A stretch of 64,000 nt of DNA, from positions 124,001 through 188,000 of the forward strand of contig JAECUM010001122.1 of NCBI GenBank assembly GCA_016617855.1, written 5' to 3'. Within the stretch, counting starts at the first letter, position 1. Every line of letters starts with the position of its first letter. The position numbers were made by a program, and so were the translations under genes. This document shows, piece by piece, positions 1 through 12,505 of this stretch. The DNA is from Megalonaias nervosa. Taxonomy: Eukaryota; Mollusca; Bivalvia; Unionida; Unionidae. The notes under the pieces are model-generated. The model had not been told where the DNA came from. It saw nothing but the letters and a program-made list of their open reading frames with translations, and did no database searches.

Positions 1-409
1 TTATGAACTGGCAATTGTAATATTGTAATCTAGTTACTCCTATCAGTTAAAATTCATTACAGTTTGTAGCTTCTACATTGCTCTTCAGTCATATGGCCAA
101 ATTACACTGCATATGAATATAATAATTTTTATATGCGTAAAAAATGTGTTTATAATATACATACAACAAAGTTTCTAATTGAAAGTAAAATATTGCAGAT
201 ATGCATACTGAGAAATAGAGGGCATAATTCAAATAAGAGAATGAAAACACACACATACATGCACTATACAGTGCACAAAATCAAATTGATTGAAAGGCTT
301 GTTGCATTTTAATCTGGTGCTTTTTTGTTATGTGAATTATGTATTTTTTAAAAGTGTAATTGATTTCATACCTTTTTCTCAATCTTTTTTTGAGCATCTA
401 TCCATAGGT

Positions 410-575
410 TTGACTTGCATGTCATTCTGTTCCTTGTTGTGATTTTCATGTCAGTCATTTCATAGCTTTGACATACACACAGTTTCATTCGTAGCTTTGA
501 CTTGCATGTCATTCCCATTGATAGCTTTAATGATGTGTTATTTCATTCATAGCTTTGACTTGCATGTCATTTGAA
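410..575. repeat. Short imperfect tandem repeat upstream of the first visible exon
   Basis: The phrase tagctttgacttgcatgtca recurs three to four times at about 410, 490 and 550 with degenerate spacers (about 65-70 bp apart). It is intronic to the DNAJB12/14-like gene. The rest of 1-410 shows no feature that I can name. Confidence 0.6.
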
Positions 576-624
576 ACTTGTATTTTTATGTACCATCTCA
601 GACTTGTAATTCTATTGGTTTCAG

Positions 625-2249
625 CTGTAGGTAATGCCTTTGCTGTGCTTAGTGACCAAGATAAACGAAAAAAATATGACCTTTATGGAACAGAGGAGGA
701 TCAAATGAGACGGAGTAGCCGGGCAGAGTCTGATTATACACATGGGTTTGAGGGTATGTCCTATCCTCTATTATTTTGGGTTTGAGGGTATTTCCTTTCC
801 TCTGTTATTTCAGGTTTTAGTATATTTATTTTCCTCTATTATTTTGGGTTTATGAGTCCTTCTGTTATTTCTTTATTTTGTATTCAGGGTTGGATGAAGA
901 GGAAAATGTAGTTCCGATTACCGTATTTGCTGGCCTATAAGACGATACTTTTTTACCAGAAAATCTTAGCTTCGTCTTATACTCTGAATCGACTTATATA
1001 TGGATTTTGTCATCCAGAATCGCTTTATCATATGTCACATAATTTTTCGTATAAAAAAATCCTCCAAAAGTACGAAAAATAATGTGTAAAAACATTTCAT
1101 TTTGGGGAAGAGATTGTGTATGAAAAAATATAGGACTCCACATTGAGGATTTGAAAAAATTACATGATCGTCAGTATTAAAATTAACTTATATAAGATGC
1201 AATTGCGCTAAAGCAGCATGCATTAGTAATATATGTTGTTTGTAATATACATTGCTTCAGTTTGATACAGGTGCGTTAGAATTTAAAAATTAGAAGATGA
1301 ATAACAATGACAGACAGATATTGCATCACAATTTTCTTGCTGCATCTCATGATCAAATAAAAATTATGCCCCATTATGAGGGAGAGAGACATGTATTTGT
1401 GATTGTTCGGTAATCTTTTATTGTTCACTTACTTGATGACTGTGATCATACTCACATACAAAAGTTCAGTACCATATTCCATTATCAATTAATGCCACTA
1501 GGTAAGCAATTCCTTCTACTTTTAGTTGTCCATTCCATTGTTCATGAATCATTTGGCTTTGTAGTGGTATGTACATATTAATTAAATATGCTACAGCTGC
1601 AGTTGGGTTTTCCAAAGTTAACATCTGTTTGAGGTCAAGATTTGGTGGACCAGATCAGATTAGTGAGGCTACCAAAAGGGAAATGAGGCTAACCATGGGT
1701 ATTATCAGTATGGTACCAGACAATGAAATGAAATGCCAGGTGTTACTCGTGTAAATTTGTCAACCAGTGATATCTTTTGAACTTGCCGATAGGACTGACG
1801 GCAATTTAAAGTAACATTTAGCATGAGCAAAGATCAAACACAATTGCCGCCTAAGTACAGGAAGAGTACATGCACTTGAAAAAAATAATCTTATTTGTTA
1901 GGAATGGAGAGGTCATTATACTTGCAAAGAAAATTAGACATCATGCGAAATGGTCGTTCTTGGGATTTAACCTAGTAAATGGAGTCTTTATGGATATAAC
2001 TATTGTGACTATTCAAATCCTGAAGGAGTATGGTATGTATTTTCATAGTTTACATTTGCTGTTTAATTTATTAATTTTTTCTCTCTTTGACAAACGCTTC
2101 AGCTAAACATGGGCAATAAGGTGAAGGAAAAAACCCACAAAGACCTGGAATCTCTCTCTCTCTTTCCCTCTCTCTCTCACATATATATCAGGCCATATTT
2201 TATTTTGATCATGAGTGCAAGAAGAAAAATGCAAGGTAATAAATATGCA

Positions 2250-2286
<37 letters not shown>

Positions 2287-5200
2287 CTCTCTTCTCCCCA
2301 CCCCCCTCTCCCCCATAAAAAAAAATTGTGGAAAAAGCATTTTAGCATCAATGATGCAATTTCCCTAATGCAGGTAATCTGAAATAGCATACATCGATCC
2401 TTTTAATATTATGAAACCGGAAGTTATTATAGCTTAATTCCACACAGAATTGCGAATTTTATCTTATCTGCAACTCAATAAATTTTCAGATCAGTTATAT
2501 GTAGCTGAAAGTACATAATACGTGTAAAATACTTCATGTGAAACAAATTAGGTACTTTTTTTTTTATAGATTTATTGATCCAAACTGAAAGGTTACTGAG
2601 TTACAGATAGGATAAAATTTGCAATGCTGTGAGAAACAAAGTGAAAGAAACTAAGCCAAGGTATTGATCTGGCCTCATCTTATACTCAGCATCGACTTAT
2701 ATATGGATGAAGGATGGAAAATTTGCCAAATTTGCTCATTCAACTTATACTCTGCATCGACTTATAGGCCGGCAAATATGGTACTGAATTTTAATCTAAG
2801 TATAGGATCAGATAGTTGAAATAGTACAGTGTGATAACAGCAAGTCAGATGTTATTGGAATATACAGATCAAACATTGACATTAGTGTTTGAAATGCCTT
2901 GTGTGGTGTAAAAATGAACTTACCAACATAATTTTACTTGATAGGTTCAAAAGTTTTAATACAAATTTAGTAATCTTGTCACTCAGCTCAGACTTAATTT
3001 AATTACAAGACTTGGGCTTCACTCACTGAATGTTTCTTTCTTTTAAATGCAGGAGATATTTCACCTGAAGAGTTGTTCAACATGTTTTTTGGAGGAGGAT
3101 TTCCTACAAGTAAGTTATCCTTAAGTTACCACCTTGTAATTTTTAATTTAAACCATGCAAATTGACTGTACAAGTTATGAGTTTTGAAGATTGTGTTATA
3201 GTCACACAGGTATTTGCTCTGCAAAATATCTATAGTGTCCAATCTACAGTTCAAGGGATATTTGTTTCCCATTTTTTTAGCATCTGCTGGTGTGGTTTCT
3301 TGATCTGTCACATTGGGAAGAGTGACATGGTGAAACACATGGATACAAGCAAACATAATGATAATGTATAAAGCAATAAAAAAAACTGGATTTCAGTTTT
3401 AGAGCACACGATGACACTGTTATTAATGTGGAATGCCTGTTCACATCACTTTGTATTGAACACAATTTGCCCTTAGACTGTGCTGATCATGCTGGTTCAT
3501 TATTTCAAAATAATGTTTTCTGATAGTGAAATCTCACAATTTTTTATGTTTGAAAGTGGGAGATATCCTGAGTTCTCTGTTTGGAAAATTGGCAGCTGTG
3601 TTCATTTGACGTAAGAATAACATTCCTGACACTATGGAGATGAAATTTACAGAATTTCATTTGAATCCTTAATGAATTGTCTCATTACACATGCTGACAT
3701 AGATTTCACCATTACTATTATTCAGTCACTTAAAAATGAATAGAAACATCTTTTTCTCTTTATCTTTCCTTTTACAATATAATTTTGTTGAAGATCAATG
3801 AATATTGTGCATGTTTATTTATTCCACTTAGTTGCAATCAGTCTGGAAAATTGATATTTTATTGTAGGCACAGAAGACAAATGGATATAAGTGATTCTGT
3901 ATTCAACAGTTTAAATATTGTTTTTTTCTCCTATCATGTGCAAAATTGGCAACATGTAAAATCAGAAATGTTGAATTACGTACAATTGATATTAATAGAG
4001 GGCGTGCAAAGTATTATAGATCTAAATTCAACACATTTAAATCTTTCTGTTTTTCTTGTTGTGTAAATATGAGAGTATTCCATTTCTGAAATAATTTGTT
4101 GTGAGTAGAAAGAAAAATAGTCTGAATTAGTTAATCTCTCTTGTTGCTATAGTTTTAACAAATTTGCAAAATGGCATTGCCATTTTTTTATAAAGAAAAT
4201 AAGATCAATTGTGTTATCTTTTATAGTTATGCAACTTGACCTTTGATTATGTCTGGTTTAAAAAAAAGGCAGCAACATAAAATCTGAAATTTTAGTTGTA
4301 CAAGACAAATAATAAACAATAATACCAGAACTTTAATGCAAACAGAATTTTAAAATTATTTTGATGTTCCTTTCTCAATCTCTGTCTTTTGTTAGTCTTT
4401 TAAAAATACATTTTTTTTTTTAAAAAAAAAATGCAATGAAAATTTGTCATGTTTTGTACTCTATGTTTCTAGTTTCAAAAATCGGCAAAACATCGAGGTG
4501 CTGCTTCCTAACACCCAGTTACAATTTTCATTTACAAAAAGTGGTTCTTATTTACAATGAGTGTGTGTGTGATTTGGATTTTTCACATAGCTTGAACAGT
4601 TTTTCAGTCATATCACTAATTATGTCAGCAGTGTGGCAGTTCATAGTGATGTCTGGCACTGGGGTATCATGCCGTAGATATGTAGCACAATGTCCCATCT
4701 AGTCACATTATCCTGATACCAGGCTGACCAGTCCTAACACTAACCTCTTAACGCTGAGCACCTAGCAAGGCAGCTGTTAGTACCATATTTATAAGTCTTT
4801 GGTATGACTTGGTGGGGGTTCAAACCCGCGACCTCCCGCATCCGAGGTGGACGCTCTAACCACTAGGTCACTGGAGCAGTCCATGTTATATTGAGAGTGC
4901 TGTGTACAGAGTTTTTAAAGATAATTTTGATAGGTTGGAGTAAAAATGTAGAATATGAGTTCCGTGATATGATTTTCTTCTGTATGTATGCTTCTGCACA
5001 GTTACACTATCTTCCTTTATCAAACTTTGTGGATGGCTTGCACTTAGGTTAAAGAAGAAGCCTGTCTGTCTGGGGTCAAATATCAGGACTGATAGAAGAA
5101 TAATGGTTTCCACAGAATAACTTTAGTTTTATATCACAAACCTGGAGTAAACTTTGTGGATGGCTTGCACTTTGAATGAGGATGAAACCTATTGATTTGG

Positions 5201-8200
5201 GGGTTAAAGGTCAAGGTTTGCTTGATAAGAAAATAATTTTGTTCTGCACAGTAAATTTAGTTCAAGACTGTATATCTTAAGAAATGGTAGCTCACTGGGT
5301 AGACTTTTGGATTCTTAATATTTGTCAGAATTTGCAGTTGTTTATAATAAATGTCATTATTTTGAACATACAACCTTGATTAAACCTTCATTAAGCATTT
5401 TTTCCTCATCTTCCAACAGATCATGTCCGAAGACATTATCAGAGTAATGTCCACACTCATACACACCACCACCACACTTACAGCAGGGATACTTCTACAG
5501 ATGTAAGTATGTTTTTGAGGAAATTTAATTAATTTAACTTATTTATGTTGTTGAAAATTTTGTCCACACTTGATTTAAGATGGGTTTACACCACCCACAT
5601 CATGCAGAATAGACCTTTAAGCTAATATATATTATGTTGGATGGAATTAGCACACCATGTTGGAGTTTGTGCGAAGGCAATAAAATTCCATCAGGAGCTA
5701 ACCTTATTTGTTTTTTTGCATGCTTTGTGAGAAAGAAAAAAGAGATTTTGAGACCTTGCTGCTGGTATGGATATGTAAAACTGGTCATATTCTTTTTGTC
5801 ACAGCAGGTATTGCAATCTTGTTACAGAATGATCAGATAAAAAAGATTATATGTGGAGGACATGTTACATGTAATTGGTGATAATTATATTGAAATTTAT
5901 CTAAATATAGAGTCTGTGTATATAGTATCCTGTAAAGGAAGACGATCAGAGGTGTAATTGGAAAGAAGTTGGGTGGGGAGAATTTCATTATAGGAAATGG
6001 AAGTGTTAGAGAGGCATTTTTGAATCAACAGCTGAGAGTAGACTATGTATGAAGCCAAACTAGCAGAGGAAAATTCCTGGCCTTGGCTTTGGTGGTACCC
6101 CTAGAGAATTCAACATTCCTAAATAAAAGACTGGACTATTTGTATTTGCACTGCAGAATGGGCAAAACAATTCTTGAATCTGCTCATACATTGGAATGAA
6201 TGCAGCATAGAAACCACTTGTTCCATGATGGACTTCACTCATCTGATGACACAGCAACATGATGTTCAGTTAATAATATATTATTGTATGGCAGATTATT
6301 GTTCTTGGGTTATTCAACAGAATTTGACTAAATCTGAAAGTAAGCATCTTGGGATATGTGCCTTTAAGTTTTAACCATTAACTATCTTGACAGCTGAACA
6401 ATTTACTCAAATTTAACAGAAAAACATTTTGTCATGGAGACCTGAAGTTTGAACAAATGGTGCTGGTCTGCTATCAAATATGGCTGCCATAACTAAAATA
6501 GAAAAACCCTTAAAAGACTTCTCCAAAGCAGCTGAATAAAAATGTACAAAACTTTTCAGCATCCTGGCATGAAGATCTTTCATTTATATACAAATTTGGC
6601 TAAATGCCATCAAATATTGTCACCGTTACTATGAATTCAAAAACCTTTAAACAAACTTCTTGTGCAAAATTGCAGAATAGAATTTGAACAAACTTGACAG
6701 AAAGCATCTTGGCATGAAGACTTTTAAAATTTGTGCAAATGATGCTAACCTACCATCAAATATGGCTGCCATTACTTAACTTTGACATAAAGCATCCAGA
6801 CATAGGGACTTTTCATTATTGGACAAATTATATGAACCTGCAATCAAATATGGTTCAGGATGGAAAATTAAAAAAAAACTTGATACAGTTGTTTTCCTAA
6901 GATATGTAATCAACAACATTGAATGAAATTTCAACAGAAAGCATCATACTGATCCAGATTCCATGGACAACTGCTTTTTGCTTTTGGATATTGTGCAGAC
7001 GTTAGTCAGTTGACTGATTTTTCGGGCCCGCTTTGGCCCCTTGTGTACAGATTTCTGTGAAACTTGGTACACATTACAATCATCATCATATGATTGACAA
7101 ATCTTTGTGCTCCAGTGATCTTAAAGTTTTTTGCCGGTTTTGAATGCAGTACCATGAAAGAATTGTGTGTGTGTGTGATTGGGAATTTTAACATAGCTTT
7201 AACAATTTTTCAGTCGTATTGCTACAATGTCTGCAGTGTGGCAGTAGTGATGTCTAGCATTGAGGCATCATGCTGCAGACATGTAGCACAATGTCCCACC
7301 CAGTCACATTATCCTGACACCTGGCCGACCAGTCCTGACACTAAACTCTTAATGCTGAGTGCCTAGTAAGGCAGCTGTTAGTACCATTTTTATAAGTCTT
7401 TGATATGACTTAGCTGGGATTTGAACCTGCATCCTCCTGCAATCAAAGCAGATGCTCTAACTGCTAGGCCACCGGAGTGGTCAGAATTTTGTGAATGCAA
7501 CTACAATGCAGTTTTTAGTTTTTCATGTTGTTGATGCTGTCAGAAATAAAGAATCAGGATAAATAAATCTTAATTCCAGATATACTGTGTATGCCTTGTA
7601 AATAAAATATTTTTACTGTTTCTCTTTCAGGGCAGAGCTACACTATTGTTACAAATGGCCCCTCTTCTGCTTTTGGTCTTACTGAGTTTGATGAGTGGTT
7701 TCTTTGTTAGTGATCCAATTTTTGCTTTGCAGCGATCCGAGTAAGTACAACTTTGGCCTAAATGTTAAAAAGAACATTGGTCCTTATATGCAGTGTGCAT
7801 TCCAAGAAACATGGAATTCACTATGTACATGTTTCTCAATTAATTTACATGTGCTTTCATAATGGACATGCACCAGGTGATGGGGGTGGGTTTACACAGT
7901 GTCAGAATTTGGGGCACATCAGCCAAAGAAATATGGGAAACCTCTAATCCAGTGCTAATGATGCAACACTAATTTTACAGGCAAAGACTTTTTTACTAAA
8001 GATTCAGCATGCCAGAGTTGTATTCATTGCTTGGGCTCTTCACCTCGCTCACTGAAGTGTATGAAAATGCTGTAATGCATTAAATTCAGGTGTTTATAAG
8101 ATCAAGAATGTCGGTAAAGCCCATAAGTTTGATGTTATGATGATGATTAGTAGGTTGGTTTTTAACAGCACTTTCAAGACATTATTGCTTATATGCTGAG

Positions 8201-10452
8201 GAAATGGAACTATGAACCTTTCCCAAGGTAACAATGAGGCAGTCAAACTGGGGTGGCCTGGGTAGGTTATCAAACCTATGACCTTATGCTGTACCAACTG
8301 GGCTACTGCAGCTTTAGAAGTTATGACAGGTGTTTACAAGTAAAATAAACTAATGGAATTTATCAACAAGGGTCAGTCATGCTTCAGATAACCAACTGCA
8401 TACTTAATGAGGTTCTTCAGAACTGTTGATGCTAGAGCAGCTGTCAGTGTTAGGATGACAGATTACAGACAGTTATCTGTAATTGTGAATAGGATGTTTG
8501 CAAAATACTGATTAACTTCTATGAGGATAAAAAGGTCTGGAATGGACCCTGCTTTTTACTGCATGTGAAGTTTCAGAGTTCCAGCTTGAAGAAAATTTAT
8601 TATATTTTGTAACTGATTTATGCTTTGCCTAAAGTCTACATTGTTATTTGGAGTGTATGGCATTTTGTTCTTTCAAGTATCATGCCCAGCCTACATCTTG
8701 TGTATAGAAGATTAATTATCTCAATTCCTCATTGAAGGATACTGAAATGTAAGTCTTTACATTCAGATGTACAGTCTGTCCTATACAGGTTGAAAAGACA
8801 TACCTTGGGTTGGCACAGGTTGAATGTGCATGTTTTTTTTATCATATACAGTACTTGATTTTCAAAGGTTAGAAAATTATTTTTCTTCAGTCACATTCAT
8901 GGATTTGATGTACACGATAGTCACACACAAAAATCTTACTTCACGATAGTCACACACAAAAATCTTAAACCCAGATATCTAACTCTGTTGTTAATAAAAA
9001 TGTAGTCAAATTGTTATGTATCTAGGTTGATGCTAAATATTGTAGCTACTATTCAGTGAACAGCAAGATATAATCTTATCCTCTTTTTTCTTTTTCTTTG
9101 CAGAAAATATTCAGTAGAAAAGAAAACGTCAAGTCTGAATATTGCATATTATGTACAGAGTGATTTTAAAGCAAATTTTCGATCAGATTTACGTAGGTTA
9201 GAAAGACAAGTAGAAGAAGAATTTATATCAAATCTGCGGACAAGATGTTTTCAAGAAAGAAGTTACAGTAAGGAACTTTTCTCTTCACCGTTACTTGTAA
9301 TGAATAATAGCATTTTATTTAACAAATTTTAAAATATGTCCTTTGAATGTTTAAATTTAAAGTTTCAGTTTGAGGATTTTTTTATTGGTGAATGAGAAGG
9401 AACTCTTAATCACATAGAGAAAAGGCACTCAGAAATGTTCCAGCAAAAAGTATCCAAGAAATACTAAAGAACCGTACAGACCACCATCACATAATGTGCT
9501 AGCAAACCTGGGTCTGTTCAGTTTGTTAGGAGTGATCAGTAGAACAAACAACAAGGACCCTCATGTGCCAGCACATTATGTGATGGCAGATCAGGGTCTG
9601 TGTTGTTTGCATTTGAACTTGATCTTAAAGAGAGTATATATGGTATATTCATGCACATTGTTGAGGGAGTCTGTAAACTTATACGTGCAGTTTAAACTGA
9701 CAGTGTGTTTCATGTTCACCAAAGCTTTGTATTCACCGACTCATTATTTTCCAAATTTATATGCATTTAGATGAAATTAATGTATTCAGTTTCAGTGTAA
9801 ATTTTTATTGTTTTACTTCTTTTTATTCTGATTGCATAAACGTCCTACCCTTTTTTATTGGTGATGCTTGTCTGTTTTGATCAATCAATTTGTATCAGCA
9901 ATTTGGAAAAAATTACATTTAGCACTGCTGCCAGTCAGTTTGAAAGGTCAAGGTCATTGTGACTTAAAAAAAAAAAAAATGGGTTTTGCACAATAACCTT
10001 TGTTTTATTGTAACTTCCTTGACTGAACCTTGTGGAAAGGCTTGCACTTTGGGTAATAAAGGCCATGGATCAGTCATGGCAAATCCCAGAGAGAAGAGAA
10101 TGGTTTCTGCACAGTAGAGTTTGTTCAGGACATTTTACCCAAAGGTCAAGGTCATTGAGACCTATTGGTCAAGAATTTCCCCGAGTCAACCATACCATAC
10201 TATTGCCATAATAGATGACTATTAAATATTGGACAGGAACAAATTTTCTACCTATAATTCTCTTGTTTAGTGATATTTTAAAATTGTACTCATTTGTAAA
10301 GTACATAAAATTTACATTTTGTTCATTCTTTCTTCATTTTAGAGGAGAACATGCTGTGGAGAGCTAGAAGTTATGCAGATGCCAGGTTATATGAAAAAGC
10401 ACAGAACATGGCAACTCCTTCTTGTGACCAGTTACAAAAAATATATTCCTGA
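625..10452 (+). CDS. DNAJB14/DNAJB12-like: DNAJB12/DNAJB14-like J-protein (DUF1977), 5'-partial, seven exons
   Basis: Member of the ER tail/transmembrane J-proteins that recruit Hsp70 to the cytosolic face of the ER in membrane-protein quality control (family knowledge). Exons with consensus splice sites are 625-753, 3053-3109, 5420-5502, 7631-7740, 9104-9267 and 10343-10452 (stop TGA 10450-10452); phases match at every junction, and an upstream exon is missing because 625 begins in phase 1. The first exon encodes the end of the J domain (GNAFAVLSDQDKRKKYDLYG); the HPD-bearing part is outside the window. Exon 2 has the family signature ISPEELFNMFFGGGFP. Exon 3 is His-rich. Exon 4 carries one hydrophobic helix (LLLLVLLSLMSGFFV), the expected membrane segment. 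Exons 5-6 give the C-terminal DUF1977 region (ending ATPSCDQLQKIYS). B12 and B14 are not separable here. Six exons are placed with certainty; the number of upstream exons is unknown. Confidence 0.92.
921..2781. mobile_element. Nonautonomous TIR element with TA target duplication, 1.86 kb
   Basis: The left end reads CCGTATTTGCTGGCCTATAA and the right end is its near-exact reverse complement (ttataggccggcaaatatgg at 2762-2781). TA is present on both sides (919-920 and 2782-2783), as expected for Tc1/mariner-type integration. Sub-terminal repeats of the phrase cttatactctgcatcgactt occur just inside both ends. No transposase ORF is visible; the interior has two CT microsatellites. It lies in an intron of the DNAJB12/14-like gene. 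Confidence 0.7.
2148..2315. repeat. (CT)n microsatellites
   Basis: Two pure or nearly pure CT tracts (about 2148-2180 and 2250-2295), inside the 921-2781 element. They generate spurious Ser/Leu and Arg/Glu ORFs. Confidence 0.9.
4561..4882 (-). mobile_element. tRNA-derived SINE, family 1, copy a
   Basis: Reverse-oriented copy: the tRNA-like head is at 4882 and the GTGT-rich tail at 4561. The head has A-box and B-box like blocks; the body is shared with the copies at 7.2, 15.7, 20.6, 28.9 and 45.3 kb (body phrase about TAACCTCTTAA-GCTGAG and tail about GAAAAATTGTTAAAGC). It is intronic in the DNAJB12/14-like gene. Confidence 0.85.
5030..5265. repeat. Dispersed repeat, 'ggtcaaggtcact' type
   Basis: The phrase aactttgtggatggcttgca is repeated at 5022 and 5150, followed by 'gggtcaaa' and 'ttctgcacagtaa'-like blocks. 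Related units occur at 9940-10190, 11270-11400 and 11520-11715. Noncoding. Confidence 0.6.
6390..6960. repeat. Degenerate tandem/dispersed repeat, about 130-bp units
   Basis: The blocks 'caaatatggctgccat' and 'cagaaagcatc..gcatgaagact' recur about four times. No coding signal. Intronic in the DNAJB12/14-like gene. Confidence 0.5.
7164..7482 (-). mobile_element. tRNA-derived SINE, family 1, copy b
   Basis: Same body and orientation as the 4.6-kb copy: GTGT tail at 7164, tRNA-like head ending with accggagtggtc at 7482. It lies about 150 bp upstream of the membrane-helix exon (7631-7740) of the DNAJB12/14-like gene. Confidence 0.85.
8150..8312 (-). mobile_element. Truncated SINE, family 3
   Basis: Begins with a 'ggtttttaacagcactttc' tail block and ends with a tRNA-like head in reverse orientation (tcaaacctatgacc ... 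ccaactgggctactgc). A related fragment lies at 11399-11530. Confidence 0.5.
8910..8978. repeat. Direct repeat, about 33 bp x 2
   Basis: The phrase acgatagtcacacacaaaaa is duplicated almost exactly. Intronic, no other signal. Confidence 0.75.
9940..10190. repeat. Dispersed repeat, 'ggtcaaggtcatt' type
   Basis: Contains two 'aaggtcaaggtcatt' blocks and 'ttctgcacagtag', as in the 5.03-kb and 11.3-kb repeats. Intronic. Confidence 0.5.
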
Positions 10453-10456
10453 GAAT

Positions 10457-10462
10457 AATAAA
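10457..10462 (+). promoter_or_regulatory. Possible polyadenylation signal of the DNAJB12/14-like gene
   Basis: AATAAA lies five bases after the stop codon. It is unusually close, so a longer 3' UTR using a later signal is equally possible. Confidence 0.3.
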
Positions 10463-11269
10463 GTGTATTTGCCTTAAAGAAATATTATGATCTAGGGTGC
10501 ATCAATTTTACCTTCATTTCCAATAGAGAGAATATTCATTCTTTGACCCATCAGCAGAAATGATGTTTTGGGGTTATGTTAGAGAGCAGGGTTGGAGAAG
10601 TCCCATGTCTGTCAGCCAAGAACAAGTAAAATATTCTTCAGAGCAGGTGTTGTTCGGTTTTACTTGCTGTGAATTTTTATATGGTATGAAGAAATTTGTT
10701 TTTAATTTCTTAGTGCCATTCCATCAAAACCCAATGTACCAGACAAGTAGAACATTTTCAGATTCTAATACCAAAAGAAATGACCCCCTCACCCATTATG
10801 ACTGACAAAAGGATTGGCTATCAGATACATTTTTTGTTGCTTTTGATTTGTATGGTGGAACCTAATTGATTTTGGATAGATTTTGAACCATACAGAAACT
10901 GATGAAACAAGTTAAAATTGTATGATATGACCATTTAGTGCTGTTTTTTTGGACAGTTGTTATAGGAGTAACATCTACCAAGTATCAGGTATTCAGTTTA
11001 TTTAACTTGTTTGAATAATGTACTTTTTAATGTCTGTCGTTTGATGTCAGTTCTGATTTATCATCATCAGACGACAATTGAATGATGAATTTATTATTTC
11101 AGATGGCAGATTCATGGTAATATTCAAGTAACATACGACAAAACCCAAGGTCACAGCTAGTATCTCAATCTGAGATTAACTTTTTGTGTATGATTACCCA
11201 AGTAGGTTATTATGTTGTGTGTCTGTTCCCAGTTTTGTTTCTTAACAATAATTCAATTTCTGAACCATC

Positions 11270-11715
11270 TACATTGTAGATTTATTTTGGGGTCAATGGT
11301 AAAGGTCACTGTGACTTGAAGAAAATTGGTTTCAGCACAGTAACTTCACAGACCTAGACTTTACTTTGTGGATAATTTGTACTTGGGGTAAGATGTTGCT
11401 TGGTTTTTAATGGCACTTTTATTGGCTATATCATGCCAAGGAGATGGGAGCCAAGTGCCTTTCTAAAGGACACACCAAGGCAGCTGCCTCAGGCTGGCCT
11501 GGGCAGTTATTGAACCAGTATTCCTCTGTTTTATTTTGGAGTCGAAAGGTAAGGGTCACTGTGACAGAAATAAGAAAAATGAGTTTTGTATAGCAGCTTT
11601 AGTTCTAGGCTACATATGATTACCAACATTTGCTGTGGGTTTGCACTTAGGTTTGGAAGAGACCCATTGATTTGGGGGTCCTAAGGTCAAAGTCATTGTG
11701 GCTGAAAAAAAATGG
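11270..11715. repeat. Dispersed repeats plus truncated family-3 SINE
   Basis: Two 'ggtcactgtgac' type repeats (11270-11400, 11520-11715) flank a fragment of the family-3 SINE (11399-11530). This is the 3' flank or UTR of the DNAJB12/14-like gene. The remainder of 10463-12250 shows no gene that I can support. Confidence 0.45.
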
Positions 11716-12257
11716 ATTGTGTGGAACCATTTGTGAAAAGAAGAAAATAAAGGAATACATGACTGATGTAATTTTTCATCTTAATAATTTCTGTAAAGAC
11801 ATTTTTAATGATTACTATACACTAAGTATATCTGAATATAGACTTATTAAACAGCAGAGAGGTTTTAGCAGAGAACATTCTCATACAAGGACATATGCTC
11901 ATGTTCTCTGTTTATTTATTGTTCCGATTGTTTGTGCAAGATATACAGACTTTTTATGAATGTGTGGTCCAGATATCTAAATATTTATTAGTACACATTG
12001 TAAAAACTTTTAGCTGTACAGCATTTTGTGATATAGATACATGTTTTTGCATGCATGTGTGCTTGTGACAAAAGAGTACTTGTATGGTTAGGTTTTATCT
12101 AATTTGGAGAAAATTCTTTTGTATATATAAAATGAGCATGATGCTCCTCAATTTGTTGGAGTTGTAGGTTGTGCACTGCTCATTCATGATGTAAATTAAT
12201 CATAAAATGTTTGTGTTAGTGTCACAAAGAAATTTATATTTCTCCTGATATGGCTTT

Positions 12258-12505
12258 TTTTTTATTTGTTTTTGGTGGAGTTTAATGCCATTTTTCTGCA
12301 CATGGTGGGCTATACTTGGCGGCCAGCATATATGTTAGTGGAAGAAGACACCTGAGAAAACTACTGACCCATGGAAAACTACTGGCAAGCTTTCTTACAT
12401 ACCCATGTTGGTCAAGCCGAGACTCAAACTTGTGGACAAAGGAGAGACGTGTGAGTAATCTGTAAGGCAAGCACCTTAGACCACACAACCTACAGAGGCC
12501 ATCTC
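12258..12505 (-). mobile_element. Diverged tRNA-derived SINE, family 2
   Basis: Reverse-oriented. The blocks 'ctactggcaagctttcttac' and 'gagactcaaactt' match the reverse complement of the copies at 14.5 and 46.7 kb. 12506-13800 is otherwise featureless AT-rich sequence. Confidence 0.5.

Noticed and set aside
2103..2390. Arg/Glu-rich and Ser/Leu-rich ORFs
   Set aside because: CT/GA microsatellite translations.
9496..9774. 92-codon ORF in the DNAJB12/14-like intron
   Set aside because: No domain, no splice context in agreement with the gene's phase, AT-rich low-complexity peptide.
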